Below are positions 16,647-25,516 of a DNA stretch of 64,000 nucleotides, in pieces. Made by a program: the position numbers and the translations under genes. This DNA is from Botrimarina hoheduenensis. GTDB taxonomy: Bacteria; Planctomycetota; Planctomycetia; Pirellulales; Lacipirellulaceae. The stretch is taken from positions 124,001 through 188,000 of the forward strand of contig NZ_SJPH01000003.1 of NCBI RefSeq assembly GCF_007859815.1, read 5' to 3'. The notes under the pieces are model-generated. The model searched no databases. It was not told where the DNA came from and was given only the letters and a program-made list of their open reading frames with translations. Position 1 is the stretch's first letter; every line of letters begins with the position of its first letter.

Positions 16647-16921
16647 GACGCCCCTCCTTGGGCCTCAACCAGTTCCTTGAACACATCGCGTTACGAAACG
16701 CTCCGTCCGCGCAGCAGACAGCCTCCAGACCGTCAGCCGCTGCCGAACCTATCAGCCCGGCCCCCTGCGGCACTAGAGGAATCCGCAGGAGAACTCCTCC
16801 GACACACCCCCCGACCTTGCCGGATCGTTACCGCCGATTGCGGGCTGTGGCGTATACTTAACCGAGCAGCGCCCAGCGTTACGCCTGCTAATCCCTATTA
16901 TCGGTGCTCAACCGCCCGTCG

Positions 16922-18139
16922 ATGCGTGACCGCCGTCACATCCCGATCACAGCCCCGCAGCTAGCGATGCTAGCGGTGGGGTTGTGCATGACCGGCTCGC
17001 TCGGCGCCGACGTAGTCGAGTTGAAAGAGGGCGGCCAAATTCGCGGCGAGATCGTTCGCGACGATTCTGCTTCGCGTACCGAGCTAACCGTGCTCTCACC
17101 GCTCGGACGGGTTGTGATCGATCGCGCGCGGGTCGAACGCATGTCGGTCGAGTCGCCGGCCGAAGTCGAGTATCGGCGTCGCGCCCCGGCGGTATCGGAC
17201 ACGGTCGAAGGACAATACGCCTTCGCACTCTGGTGCCGTGACAACGGGTTGGGCGACGCGATGCGACGCCACCTGGAGCGCGTCTTAGCGCTCGATCACG
17301 ATCACGAAGCTAGCCGTCGCCTGCTCGGCTACCAGCGCATCGCAGGCCAATGGCTGGACCGCGACCAACGCCTCGCAGCGCGGGGGCTGGTTCGCTACCA
17401 AGGCGACTACCGTACGCAGCAAGAAATCGAACTGCTCAAGCGCCAGGTGGCAATCGAGGACGGAGTGCGCGAATGGTCTGGCAAGATGGACGGCCTTCGC
17501 AAAGCACTCCTCAGCAACGATCCCGATCTTGCTCGCCAAGCGACCGACACGTTGCATTCGCTCGACGACCCTCTGGCAGCAGGTCCGCTTTCGGAGTGGC
17601 TCGACACGGAACGCGATCCGGCCATCAAGCGGCTCTTGCTACAATCCGCCGGCACGATGGATCACCCGGCGACGCTCGGCGTGCTCGCTCGCATCGCGCT
17701 CGATGACCCCGACGCGGAGTCTCGCGTCACAGCGATCGAACAACTGGCTGCCTCGCGCGCTCAGGGATTGTCAGCGCCGTTTGTTGCGGCCCTCACCGCG
17801 AAGAGCAACGCCAAGATCAACCGAGCGGGCGATGCGCTCGCGGTTCTCGGCGGCTCTGGCGAGCTTGCCCCGTTGATCGAGGCACTTGTCACGACCCATA
17901 AGTTTCGGACGGGCAACGACTCCGGTGGCGACTCCTATGCCTTCAACCCGGGGTCGGGACAGTTCTCGTTCGGCGGTAATGCCCCGAAGGTGGTCACGCA
18001 ACGGGTGAATAACCCCCGCGTGCTCGCCGCGCTCGTTGAGCTGACCGGTGTCAACTATTCGTTCGATCAGCAGCGATGGCGCGCATGGCTCGCCTCGCAG
18101 CAAGTCGCCGCACAAGTCGACCTTCGGCGCGATCCTTAA
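16922..18139 (+). CDS. Secreted HEAT-like repeat protein
   Basis: A 405-residue protein. ATG 16922 is preferred; an in-frame GTG at 16904 adds six residues. A signal peptide (LAMLAVGLCMTGSLGA) is followed by a short beta domain (VVELKEGGQIRGEIVRDD... SPLGRVVIDRARVERM), then helical HEAT-like units (NDPDLARQATDTLHSLDDPLAAGPL, TLGVLARIALDDPDAESRVTAIEQLA). Near the C-terminus is a Gly/Phe/Ser-rich stretch (AFNPGSGQFSFGGN). It is planctomycete-like; the function is unknown, probably protein-protein interaction in the cell envelope. Confidence 0.82.
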   Translation: MRDRRHIPITAPQLAMLAVGLCMTGSLGADVVELKEGGQIRGEIVRDDSASRTELTVLSPLGRVVIDRARVERMSVESPAEVEYRRRAPAVSDTVEGQYAFALWCRDNGLGDAMRRHLERVLALDHDHEASRRLLGYQRIAGQWLDRDQRLAARGLVRYQGDYRTQQEIELLKRQVAIEDGVREWSGKMDGLRKALLSNDPDLARQATDTLHSLDDPLAAGPLSEWLDTERDPAIKRLLLQSAGTMDHPATLGVLARIALDDPDAESRVTAIEQLAASRAQGLSAPFVAALTAKSNAKINRAGDALAVLGGSGELAPLIEALVTTHKFRTGNDSGGDSYAFNPGSGQFSFGGNAPKVVTQRVNNPRVLAALVELTGVNYSFDQQRWRAWLASQQVAAQVDLRRDP

Positions 18140-18182
18140 CGCTGAGCCGATCTTCCGCCCTTCACAACGCAGGACGCAACTC

Positions 18183-18566
18183 GTGAACGAACCTCGCCCA
18201 ACCGTTGCGATCATCGGTGCCAGCGGTAAACCAAACCGCTATAGCTACAAGAGCTACAAGGCGCATGCCGCGTGCGGCTATGAGGTCTACCTGGTCAATC
18301 CACGTGGTGGCGAGATCGAAGATCGCCGTGTCTATGCAACGATCGACGAGATACCCCCAACGAATCTGAACCGCGTAACGATGTACGTTTCGCCTGCAAT
18401 CGGCGGAACACTTCTGGAAGCCATCGCCCGGAAGGGGTGCGAGGAGTTGTGGTTCAACCCGGGCAGCGAGTCCGACGAATTGGTTGAGCGAGCCCGTGCA
18501 CTGGGGCTCAATCCCGTTGTGGCTTGCAGCCTGGTTGACTGCCAAAGCCGCCCCCAGCGCGATTGA
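18183..18566 (+). CDS. CoA-binding domain protein (YccU-like)
   Basis: A 127-residue single Rossmann-like CoA_binding domain protein. The start was set at GTG 18183, because the domain begins there (PTVAIIGASGKPNRYSYKSYKAH) and the open frame upstream overlaps the HEAT-like gene. Seen: GYEVYLVNPRGGEIEDRRVYATIDEIP, MYVSPAIGG and LWFNPGSESDELVERARALGLNPVVACSLV. The usual family length is 120-150, so it is complete. The biochemical role of these stand-alone domains is not established. Confidence 0.88.
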   Translation: MNEPRPTVAIIGASGKPNRYSYKSYKAHAACGYEVYLVNPRGGEIEDRRVYATIDEIPPTNLNRVTMYVSPAIGGTLLEAIARKGCEELWFNPGSESDELVERARALGLNPVVACSLVDCQSRPQRD

Positions 18567-18633
18567 TGAAATTAACCCCCGTGCACAGGCTGAAGTGAGT
18601 GGTGCAGTTTCGAGGGTGCGAGGCATCAGCACA

Positions 18634-19974
18634 CTACGCTGGCGGAGTGTCCCAGCGGCTCGAAGCGACGACCGCCGTTGCCACCCGATCCTCGAGGTTG
18701 GGGCGGAACACCATTAGCAGCAACAGCGGCAGATACCATGCCAATGCAAGCCCGCCGCTGTGCGCGTGCCAGAACTGCACACCCAGCATTAGCGCGGCGG
18801 ACCCGCTGATGAGCGTCCCCAGATTCTTCTGAGCGGGCCAAAACGCAAAGCCAAAGCTCAGGCCAAAGAACGCCACAAGAATCGGCACCCGGTACCAACC
18901 GTTCCAGAACGCCCACACGCCGCTCAGCCGCTCCATCGTCGGCAAACGGAGCCCAAGCATCTGCTGCAAGTGCGCGACGAACATCGAGGCGTCGGACGAG
19001 GTGAACACCAACGATGCAACCACCAACGACAAGGTCAAGGCAACGCCCACGCTGAACCGCATCAGCCCCCGCCGCCAATAAAAAGCGACCCACAACGGCA
19101 GCAGTGCGAACGGGTAGTAGATCGCGCCGCACCCCAGTCCGATGAGGGCTCCTGAAAGCATGGGCCGGCGATAGGCCAATACCGCGCCCACCAGCAGCGC
19201 GGCGGGCAGTGTATGGGTCACATTGCCGCTCCACAACGCCGTATAAGGCAGCAGCAGATAGAGCGTCGCGGCCGCAAGACCGAGTGTCGACTGATCGAAG
19301 TGCCGCCGCGCGATGAGCAAGATGCCCGCCACGATCAGGCCCTGGCACAAGACCGCCACCGTACGGGCGGTGAGCACATTCGCCGGGTTGTCGGCCTGGA
19401 CGATCGGTGCCGGTCCCTCACCAGCCGCCGCGACCGGTACCTCTGCCGTCAAGGCTCTTGTCGAGATATGCGGCAACAAGAAGAGAAAGGTGAAGCCCGG
19501 GCCGTGAGTCGCGAGCGTGTTCCCTTCGAGCTCCGAAGCCTCGCGGTGCGACAGGTGCTCAGCCCGCTGGACCGCGTACAGATCGGTCTGCCCCGGACGC
19601 CCGGTCACAATATTCGCGGTTAAGAAGGCCAGCAGCGAAACCGCCAGAAAGGTTAATCCGCCGGGAGTTAGATTCGGCTCTAAGAGCGGCCGCCGCACCA
19701 TGGAGGAATCCAGCAGCGTGCGCACCAGCAGCAGCGCGTTCACCGACAGCAACCAAACGTAGCCCACCCGCGCCACAAGGTCCGAAGCCTGCCCGCGCAG
19801 CCCTTGCTCGATGCAGAGTAGCCCCGGTGCCAACAACACGATCAGCAGCAGGTCGAGGTTGCGCAGACAGAGCGGCCTGCCAAACTTAAAAAACAGCGCG
19901 AGCGTCAGCAGTGAAGACAGGTACGCCCACGAGGTAGGGTTCACGCGTTCATACTGAAAGAGGATTTCGCTCAT
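18634..19974 (-). CDS. Polytopic membrane protein (GT87/mannosyltransferase-like candidate)
   Basis: A 446-residue integral membrane protein with about 10-12 hydrophobic helices. The start was set at ATG 19974 with GAGG upstream; a TTG four codons earlier is possible. Seen: a large extracytoplasmic loop near residues 125-190 (GRPGQTDLYAVQRAEHLSHREASELEGN... HGPGFTFLF), AAATLYLLLPYTALWSGNVTHTLPAALLVGA and a Tyr/Pro-rich C-terminus (WYLPLLLLMVFRP). The layout suits polyprenyl-phosphate sugar-dependent glycosyltransferases (GT-C fold), but no catalytic Asp motif is clear, so the substrate is unknown. Confidence 0.72.
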   Translation of the reverse strand: MSEILFQYERVNPTSWAYLSSLLTLALFFKFGRPLCLRNLDLLLIVLLAPGLLCIEQGLRGQASDLVARVGYVWLLSVNALLLVRTLLDSSMVRRPLLEPNLTPGGLTFLAVSLLAFLTANIVTGRPGQTDLYAVQRAEHLSHREASELEGNTLATHGPGFTFLFLLPHISTRALTAEVPVAAAGEGPAPIVQADNPANVLTARTVAVLCQGLIVAGILLIARRHFDQSTLGLAAATLYLLLPYTALWSGNVTHTLPAALLVGAVLAYRRPMLSGALIGLGCGAIYYPFALLPLWVAFYWRRGLMRFSVGVALTLSLVVASLVFTSSDASMFVAHLQQMLGLRLPTMERLSGVWAFWNGWYRVPILVAFFGLSFGFAFWPAQKNLGTLISGSAALMLGVQFWHAHSGGLALAWYLPLLLLMVFRPNLEDRVATAVVASSRWDTPPA

Positions 19975-20081
19975 CCACCGCCTCAACCAAGAAACTAATC
20001 GCTGAATAGACCCTCGTTCGGTCTTCGGCCGTGCGCGACGGTCGCTAGACGCCGCTCCTCTGCCTTCTCAAAGACTAACTA

Positions 20082-21416
20082 TCAGACCTCGAGCTGTCGT
20101 CGCGCCTCGTCAGCCCATGGGCTCTCGGGGGCAATTTCGAGGAACCGCATCCAGTGCTTTTGCGCGGGCAGAGATTGGCCGGCTCGTTCGAAGGTTGCCG
20201 CAAGATGATAGTGAGCGTCCGCATAAGGTTCGTAACAGTCGAGAGCCCCCTCAAACGCCGCGATCGCCAGCTCCAGGTCGCCCTCCGCGGCGAGCAGCAA
20301 ACCGAGATTCAACCGGGCTTCCAGGTAATCGGGATCGAGTTCCAACGCCGCGTAGTAGCGTTCGCGTGCCGCCATCGCTTCGCCGGTCTCGTAGAGCAAT
20401 TCGGCGAGCGTAAAGTGATCTTCGGCAGACGGGGGGACGGCCCCCATCACTAGCCGGAAACGCTCCAGCGCAGCGCGCGAATCGCCCATCTCACGCAGCT
20501 CTAGCGCGGCCTGACGATGGGCCTCGATTGTGCCGGCGGCGGGAGCGGGCGCTGCCGGTTCCTCGATCGACAGCACCGCCGCGATCATCGGCCGGCTCGG
20601 CTCGGTTGGATCTTCCTCGGTTGGGGTAAAATCCAGGCGTCGCTGCCCATCGGGCTCGCACAGCACGTCGCCGCTGCGGAGCAGCAGCCCCCCCTCTGCT
20701 GCCACCAGCGGCAGCGACACCAACGGACGCTCGAGCTTCGGGTGCGCACGTTCGATCGTTTCGACCATGCGATCGATCGCCGCCAGCGAGCGGCCAAACC
20801 GCAGGAGCGATGCGAGCATCTGCGCGAGGTTAGCTTCGCTGAAGTCGTAGCGGATCAAGCGACCCAAACGCTCTGAGGGCTCAAGGTAGCCCCGGCGCTC
20901 CCACCGACGGATCGCCGTGATCGGGGCTCCCGACAACTCGGCAAGCATCGCCGGCGTGTACAGACGCTTCACAACGTCGCCCGACTCGATCACGCCTAGC
21001 CGCTCCAAGAGCTCGGTCTCTGTGATCGTGAGGTCCACCAGCAGATTGCTCGCCTGGCCAACATCGCGCCCCTCTCCACAGACGACGAGCGTCGCGTCGG
21101 CCGGTTGCGGAACGACTACGCCGCCAAGCTCTGCCACGAGGGTCGCCAAGCGCTTGCGCGGAGCGCTAACAAACCGCCCCATCAAGCAAACCCGCTCGCC
21201 CTCGAGCTGCTGGGTCCACTGCGACGCAGGGAGGTCGGTCGGAGGAAGCAGTTCGGTGCTCAAAGGGGAGATCGCCCGGCGTTCTCGCGAGACAGGGCGC
21301 CCACGTAGCGCCACCGCGATACGCAATTCTCCGCACCGGGCTCCGGGCGTCAACGCGTCGGCCGCAACGAACGTCAAATCTCCGGGGGAATCAAAGCCCC
21401 CAACCGGCCCCTTCAA
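20082..21416 (-). CDS. BRCT-like + MerR-type HTH + TPR fusion protein
   Basis: A 444-residue protein with three parts. Residues about 70-145 look BRCT-like (EGERVCLMGRFVSAPRKRL, LVAELGGVVVPQPADATLVVCGEG). Residues about 152-215 form a MerR-like winged helix (YTPAMLAELSGAPITAIRRWERRGYLEPSER). Residues about 305-444 hold at least three TPR units (GDSRAALERFRLVMG, AMAARERYYAALELDPDYLEARLNLGLLLAAEG, DLELAIAAFEGALDCYEPYADAHYHLA). The start is uncertain: TTG 21416 is the longest, and a GTG near residue 35 is possible. It is probably a DNA-binding regulator with a protein-interaction tail; the trigger is unknown. Confidence 0.8.
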   Translation of the reverse strand: MKGPVGGFDSPGDLTFVAADALTPGARCGELRIAVALRGRPVSRERRAISPLSTELLPPTDLPASQWTQQLEGERVCLMGRFVSAPRKRLATLVAELGGVVVPQPADATLVVCGEGRDVGQASNLLVDLTITETELLERLGVIESGDVVKRLYTPAMLAELSGAPITAIRRWERRGYLEPSERLGRLIRYDFSEANLAQMLASLLRFGRSLAAIDRMVETIERAHPKLERPLVSLPLVAAEGGLLLRSGDVLCEPDGQRRLDFTPTEEDPTEPSRPMIAAVLSIEEPAAPAPAAGTIEAHRQAALELREMGDSRAALERFRLVMGAVPPSAEDHFTLAELLYETGEAMAARERYYAALELDPDYLEARLNLGLLLAAEGDLELAIAAFEGALDCYEPYADAHYHLAATFERAGQSLPAQKHWMRFLEIAPESPWADEARRQLEV

Positions 21417-21482
21417 AGGCCGTTCCGCCCCGGCTTATCGCAAGATTTGCCCGTATCGGCCCTTCTCCGGCCGTCGCGGCGA

Positions 21483-22676
21483 TCAACCGCAAACGTCGCA
21501 CGCCGGCTCAATCGGTCGGCGAACCATCACCGTACGCGGCACCCGCTGGGTGACCGTGTACTCTTCGAGTCGGGTCGTGGTGGTCGGCACACTCACCTTT
21601 TCGACCTTCTCGACCATTCGGCAAACCTGCACATCGTACGGCTCGACACGTTCTTCACGCACCATGCGGCACGTGGTCACCGGCACCTTGCGAACTCGCT
21701 CTTCCGAGACCATCCGGCAGACCTGCTCGGGGATGCGACGCTCGACCCGCTCGACCACTTGTCGGCAAACCTGCACCGGCACCTGACGCACTCGCTCTTC
21801 GTTCACCATCCGTACCACCTGCACCGGCACCCGGCGCACTTGCTGCTCGGTCACCATGCGGGTGACGTTCACCGGCACACACTCGGTCACCTGCTGCGGT
21901 ACATAGCCCGTCACGGGCGTCTGTACCGAGACCGGATTCGGTCGGTACACACGCTGCACTTGCTGCTGCGGCGGGGTCTCGGTCGTCACCCACGAGAGGC
22001 CCGGGCGAACTGTTTGCACCTGGCCCGTCAGGGGATCGATGGTCTGCTGACCGGGTAGCCACCGCAGGCTCGGCCATGACTTGCTGCCGGGCGTCACCGA
22101 AACCTGATCGACGTAGCCCCCCTGATCGACCACCTGTGTTTGGTAGGTCGTTACCGGACGCATGACGGTCCGTACCTGTTGCTGCTGAACCGTCTCGGTG
22201 ACGGGGCGCTGTACGAGATAGGTTTCTTGGCGCTCGCTGGTCTCACACACCGGACGCTGCACGGTATAGCGCTCTTCACGCATCTGCGTTTCGGTAACGT
22301 TGCGGACCACGTCATAGCTGGCGTCGCGATAGCGGGTTTCATAAACCGGGCGCTGCACGGTATAGCGTTCTTCTCGCACCGAGGTCTCGCGCACAGGGCG
22401 AAGCACCGAATAGCGTCGCTCCATGCGTTTGGTCTCGAAGACGGGAACGCTCCGCGTCACTTCGCGCTCTTCGTAATTGGTCTCGGTGACCGGTCGGTAG
22501 CACTTGATCTCACGCTCTTCATAGACCGTCTGGCACTCAACCCGATAAGCGGGAGCGCAGCCACAGCTATCAATTGACAGTTCCTGGGCACGGACCGAGG
22601 TGGGTGACAACCCAACGGCCACGGCAAGCATCGACCGGACAATAGCCGGCGTTAGGCGAGCGTAAAAAGCTTTCAT
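21483..22676 (-). CDS. YTV-repeat cell-surface protein (planctomycete type)
   Basis: A 397-residue secreted protein starting at ATG 22676, with a signal peptide ending near VRAQ. The N-terminal half carries repeats of the type ReeRYTVQRPVxET (at least five, with Y-x-V-x-R-P-V-x-E-T). The C-terminal half carries a second repeat, VxRMVxEERVRxVPVQVC. Both ends have Cys clusters (DSCGCAPAYRVEC, EPACDVCG). YTV repeats are established for cell-wall proteins of Rhodopirellula and relatives. It is probably a cross-linked wall or surface component. Confidence 0.9.
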   Translation of the reverse strand: MKAFYARLTPAIVRSMLAVAVGLSPTSVRAQELSIDSCGCAPAYRVECQTVYEEREIKCYRPVTETNYEEREVTRSVPVFETKRMERRYSVLRPVRETSVREERYTVQRPVYETRYRDASYDVVRNVTETQMREERYTVQRPVCETSERQETYLVQRPVTETVQQQQVRTVMRPVTTYQTQVVDQGGYVDQVSVTPGSKSWPSLRWLPGQQTIDPLTGQVQTVRPGLSWVTTETPPQQQVQRVYRPNPVSVQTPVTGYVPQQVTECVPVNVTRMVTEQQVRRVPVQVVRMVNEERVRQVPVQVCRQVVERVERRIPEQVCRMVSEERVRKVPVTTCRMVREERVEPYDVQVCRMVEKVEKVSVPTTTTRLEEYTVTQRVPRTVMVRRPIEPACDVCG

Positions 22677-22929
22677 CTGCTTGGTCAACCAACACGGAAA
22701 AAAGAGGGGCCGAGCACACCGGGGGCGCTGGCAGCAACCCAAGTGTGCGGCGCACACGGAACTTAGGCAAATCAATTTGCCCCCTCACAACCCAACCTTG
22801 TCCCGTTTTTTTCAAGTCACTCGTGGTCTGCGCCACTCAGGCAAAATACGCCGACCTGTGACAGCACCGGACAGAACGGCCCGTCGCCCCTACACTCGTT
22901 GCAACCGCTAGCTTCCCCCCGTGCTTTCT

Positions 22930-23670
22930 ATGCTGCTCATCGACCACACTTTTGACGACCCCGCCGCGAACCTCGCCCTGGACGAGGCGTTGCTGCAGGC
23001 AACCACACCAATCGAAACCCTCCGGCTGTGGCGACCCGTGCGTCCGGTGGTGGTCGTCGGTCGCTCGTCAAGGATCGCGAGCGAGGTCGATCTGGATGCC
23101 TGCCAACGAGCCGACGTGCCCGTGCTGCGGCGTGTTAGCGGCGGGGCAACCATCGTCACCGGGCCCGGGTGTCTGATGTACGCCGTCGTTCTCGACAGCC
23201 AGCGCACCCCGTCCGCTGCCGATGTCTCGGCGGCGCACCGCTACGTGCTGGGTCGCATGCTTCGCGCGCTCGGTCCGCTGCGGCCGAGCCTCGTGATCGC
23301 CGGCACAAGCGACCTGGCGCTTCAGCCCGCAGGGGCTCCTGCCGAGGCGTTCCGCAAGGTCTCGGGGAACGCGGTCCGGCGGGTGCGTTCGCGTTTGCTT
23401 TATCATGGCACGCTGCTCAACCATTTCGATCTCGAACTCGTGACACGACTGTTGCGAACCCCACCGCGTCAGCCCGACTACCGAGCCGCGCGTCGCCATG
23501 CAGATTTTCTCGCGAATCTCGAACTTGACGAAGCGCAACTCGCCACGGCAATCATCGCCGAGTGGCAGGCCACGCCGGCATCGGACACCGCTTACCCCGC
23601 GTCGCTAGAGGACGCGCTACACGTGGCCCAAAAGAAACATCAAGATCGCACCTGGACCTTCTCTCGATGA
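22930..23670 (+). CDS. Lipoate-protein ligase A-like protein (BPL/LplA/LipB fold)
   Basis: A 246-residue protein. ATG 22930 gives the typical family opening MLLIDHTFDDPAANLALDEALL; an in-frame GTG lies 9 bases earlier. Seen: LRLWRPVRPVVVVGRSSRIASEVD, LRRVSGGATIVTGPGCLMYAVV (lipoyl/adenylate binding) and RKVSGNAVRRVRSRLLYHGTLL with the catalytic-type Lys of KVSGNA. It would attach or transfer lipoate (or octanoate) to E2/GcvH proteins. The stop overlaps the Nudix gene start by 4 bases, indicating one transcript. Confidence 0.9.
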   Translation: MLLIDHTFDDPAANLALDEALLQATTPIETLRLWRPVRPVVVVGRSSRIASEVDLDACQRADVPVLRRVSGGATIVTGPGCLMYAVVLDSQRTPSAADVSAAHRYVLGRMLRALGPLRPSLVIAGTSDLALQPAGAPAEAFRKVSGNAVRRVRSRLLYHGTLLNHFDLELVTRLLRTPPRQPDYRAARRHADFLANLELDEAQLATAIIAEWQATPASDTAYPASLEDALHVAQKKHQDRTWTFSR

Positions 23671-24269
23671 CGTCGATCGCTCCCACCGCCGAAGCACGCC
23701 GCTCGCCCGTCCTCACGCTGCTCGACAAGTATGAAGCCGCGTGGCCTGCCGAGGCCGCCGTCGTTCAACAGATCCGGACGCTCGTCCTCGATCACGCAGA
23801 CTGCTTTGATCGCACCTGCCGGCCGGGGCACCTTACCGGCTCGGCCTGGGTCGTCTCGGCGGACGCTGCCCGCCACCTGCTGCTGCACCACCGTAAGCTC
23901 GACAAGTGGTTGCAACCGGGCGGCCATGCCGACGGCGACCCCGACCTCGCAGCCGTTGCGCTGCGTGAGGCGGCCGAGGAAACGAACCTCGCTGGACTCG
24001 AGGTCTTGCGAGGTAAACCCACGCTGCTGGATGTCGATGTCCACCTGATCCCGGCCCGCTACGACGCGGCAGGCGAACTCCTCGAAGACGCCCACGAGCA
24101 TCACGACCTCCGCTTTCTCATTCGGGCGGGGGGCAATGAAACGCTTGTCGGAAACGAAGAATCGAACGCCTTGCGCTGGTGTACCCCCACTGAGGTGCGG
24201 GCGCTGACCAACGAGCCGAGTGTGCTGCGACTGCTCGACAAGTCCGCCGACCGGCTCGCTGTAAAATAA
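23667..24269 (+). CDS. Nudix hydrolase
   Basis: A 200-residue protein starting at ATG 23667, which overlaps the ligase stop (ATGA). The Nudix fold covers about residues 50-180. The Nudix box is seen as GGHADGDPDLAAVALREAAEET, in which the REAAEE core is intact and the first Glu of the box is replaced by Asp. The preceding strand KLDKWLQPGG and the later DLRFLI fit the fold. Substrate (a nucleoside diphosphate derivative) cannot be told. Coupling to the lipoate ligase may be incidental. Confidence 0.9.
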   Translation: MTSIAPTAEARRSPVLTLLDKYEAAWPAEAAVVQQIRTLVLDHADCFDRTCRPGHLTGSAWVVSADAARHLLLHHRKLDKWLQPGGHADGDPDLAAVALREAAEETNLAGLEVLRGKPTLLDVDVHLIPARYDAAGELLEDAHEHHDLRFLIRAGGNETLVGNEESNALRWCTPTEVRALTNEPSVLRLLDKSADRLAVK

Positions 24270-24298
24270 CCTGCGGGACCCCCCCCTCAGCAACGACC

Positions 24299-24811
24299 TC
24301 ACTTGCCACCTAAGGCAGCCCGCCACACCGCGAGCTTCTCATCGTAAGAAAGCGACGCATGAGCGGGGCTGGTCGAGGGGAGCCGCACGAGCGTCAAGCG
24401 CTCGACGGTCTCCACCGGCAGGGTCGATAGCACGGTGCGGTGAAAGGCCTCTTCCGCCTTCCCGCCGTTGAAGCCAACGGTCGTGAGGGTCGGCTGCCGA
24501 TCGAACAAGGCCGCCAAATTGTTCGCCTGTTCGGAGCCGCGTGTGATCGCCGCGTCGAGACTGCCGTCCCGCTGGCATTCTTGCAGCACATCCCAGACTG
24601 CCACGCCCGCTCGCCGCAAGACGGCGCACCGCTGCGCGTACGACCGTTTGGGATCGGCACCGAAGAGCGCCCCCATGATCGGCCAAAAAGCGTTACGCGG
24701 GTGGGCATAATACTCGCCTGCCGCGAGCGACCTAACGCCCGGCATCGAACCCAACAGCAGCACCCGCGCTCGGGGGCCTTCGATCGGTGGAAAACTGCGG
24801 ACAACGGGCAT
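24299..24811 (-). CDS. DNA-deoxyinosine glycosylase (UDG superfamily, family 6-like)
   Basis: A 170-residue uracil-DNA-glycosylase-fold protein. Seen: VLLLGSMPGVRSLAAGEYYAHPRNAFWPIMGALFG (the GSMPG and YYAHPRNxFW blocks of hypoxanthine-DNA glycosylases), VAVWDVLQECQRDGSLDAAI, TTVGFNGGKAEEAF and the C-terminal RLPSTSPAHAS. It would excise hypoxanthine arising from adenine deamination. The length is normal for the family (about 160-170) and the key blocks look complete. It converges with the Nudix gene. Confidence 0.9.
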   Translation of the reverse strand: MPVVRSFPPIEGPRARVLLLGSMPGVRSLAAGEYYAHPRNAFWPIMGALFGADPKRSYAQRCAVLRRAGVAVWDVLQECQRDGSLDAAITRGSEQANNLAALFDRQPTLTTVGFNGGKAEEAFHRTVLSTLPVETVERLTLVRLPSTSPAHASLSYDEKLAVWRAALGGK

Positions 24812-24943
24812 TCGGGCTTGGGCCGGGCGAATGGAGCGTACGAAGGCAGCGAGGATCTCTTCCGATTCTAAAAGCGCTGGTGGCTTGGCGACGCGCTGGC
24901 CCCTGTTAGATTAAGCCGTATTCCCTGCCTGGAGAATCATCCG

Positions 24944-25393
24944 ATGACCGCCCTGCCCGCCTTCGGGACCAACAAGATCCGCCGCGAGAACCTCCCCAAG
25001 GGGGGCAATCTGTGCGAGCACTGCACCGCCAAGTGCTGCCACTACATCGCCGTGCCCTACGAAACGCCCACCGAGTTTGAAGACATGGAGTACATCCGCT
25101 GGATCGTGCTCCACCAAAACGCCACGTTCTTCAAAGAAGACGAAGACTGGTTTCTGCTGGTGCACACCGTTTGCGAGAAGCTCCAAGACGACTACCGCTG
25201 CGGTGTCTACGACACCCGCCCGCAGATCTGCCGCGACTACACCACCAAGAACTGCGAGTACGACGACGACTGGACGTACGACTTCTATCTGGAAACGCAC
25301 GAACAGGTGTGGGAGTACACCGAGGCGGTCTACCAGAAGAAGGGCCAAAGCATCCGCAGCCGCAAGCCCAACCCGCTGGCGGTGCTTGCCTAG
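24944..25393 (+). CDS. YkgJ-type cysteine-cluster protein
   Basis: A 149-residue protein with GGAGAA upstream of ATG 24944. Cysteines are arranged as in the YkgJ (CxxCxGxCC) family: NLCEHCTAKCCHYI near residues 23-34, then VCEKLQDDYRCGVYDTRPQICRDYTTKNCEY, which probably completes a zinc or iron-sulfur site. The rest is highly acidic and aromatic. The function of the family is not established. Confidence 0.9.
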   Translation: MTALPAFGTNKIRRENLPKGGNLCEHCTAKCCHYIAVPYETPTEFEDMEYIRWIVLHQNATFFKEDEDWFLLVHTVCEKLQDDYRCGVYDTRPQICRDYTTKNCEYDDDWTYDFYLETHEQVWEYTEAVYQKKGQSIRSRKPNPLAVLA

Positions 25394-25516
25394 TCGCAAG
25401 ACGCTTGTCCGCTCTCGGGGGCGTTCTTTCCGCCCGCTTGCGACCTCCCGTGCTCAAACGCCCGCTCTCTCTTTTCAGCGAGCTCCGTCTTTCTTCCTAA
25501 CCCCCTCCGGAAACCG

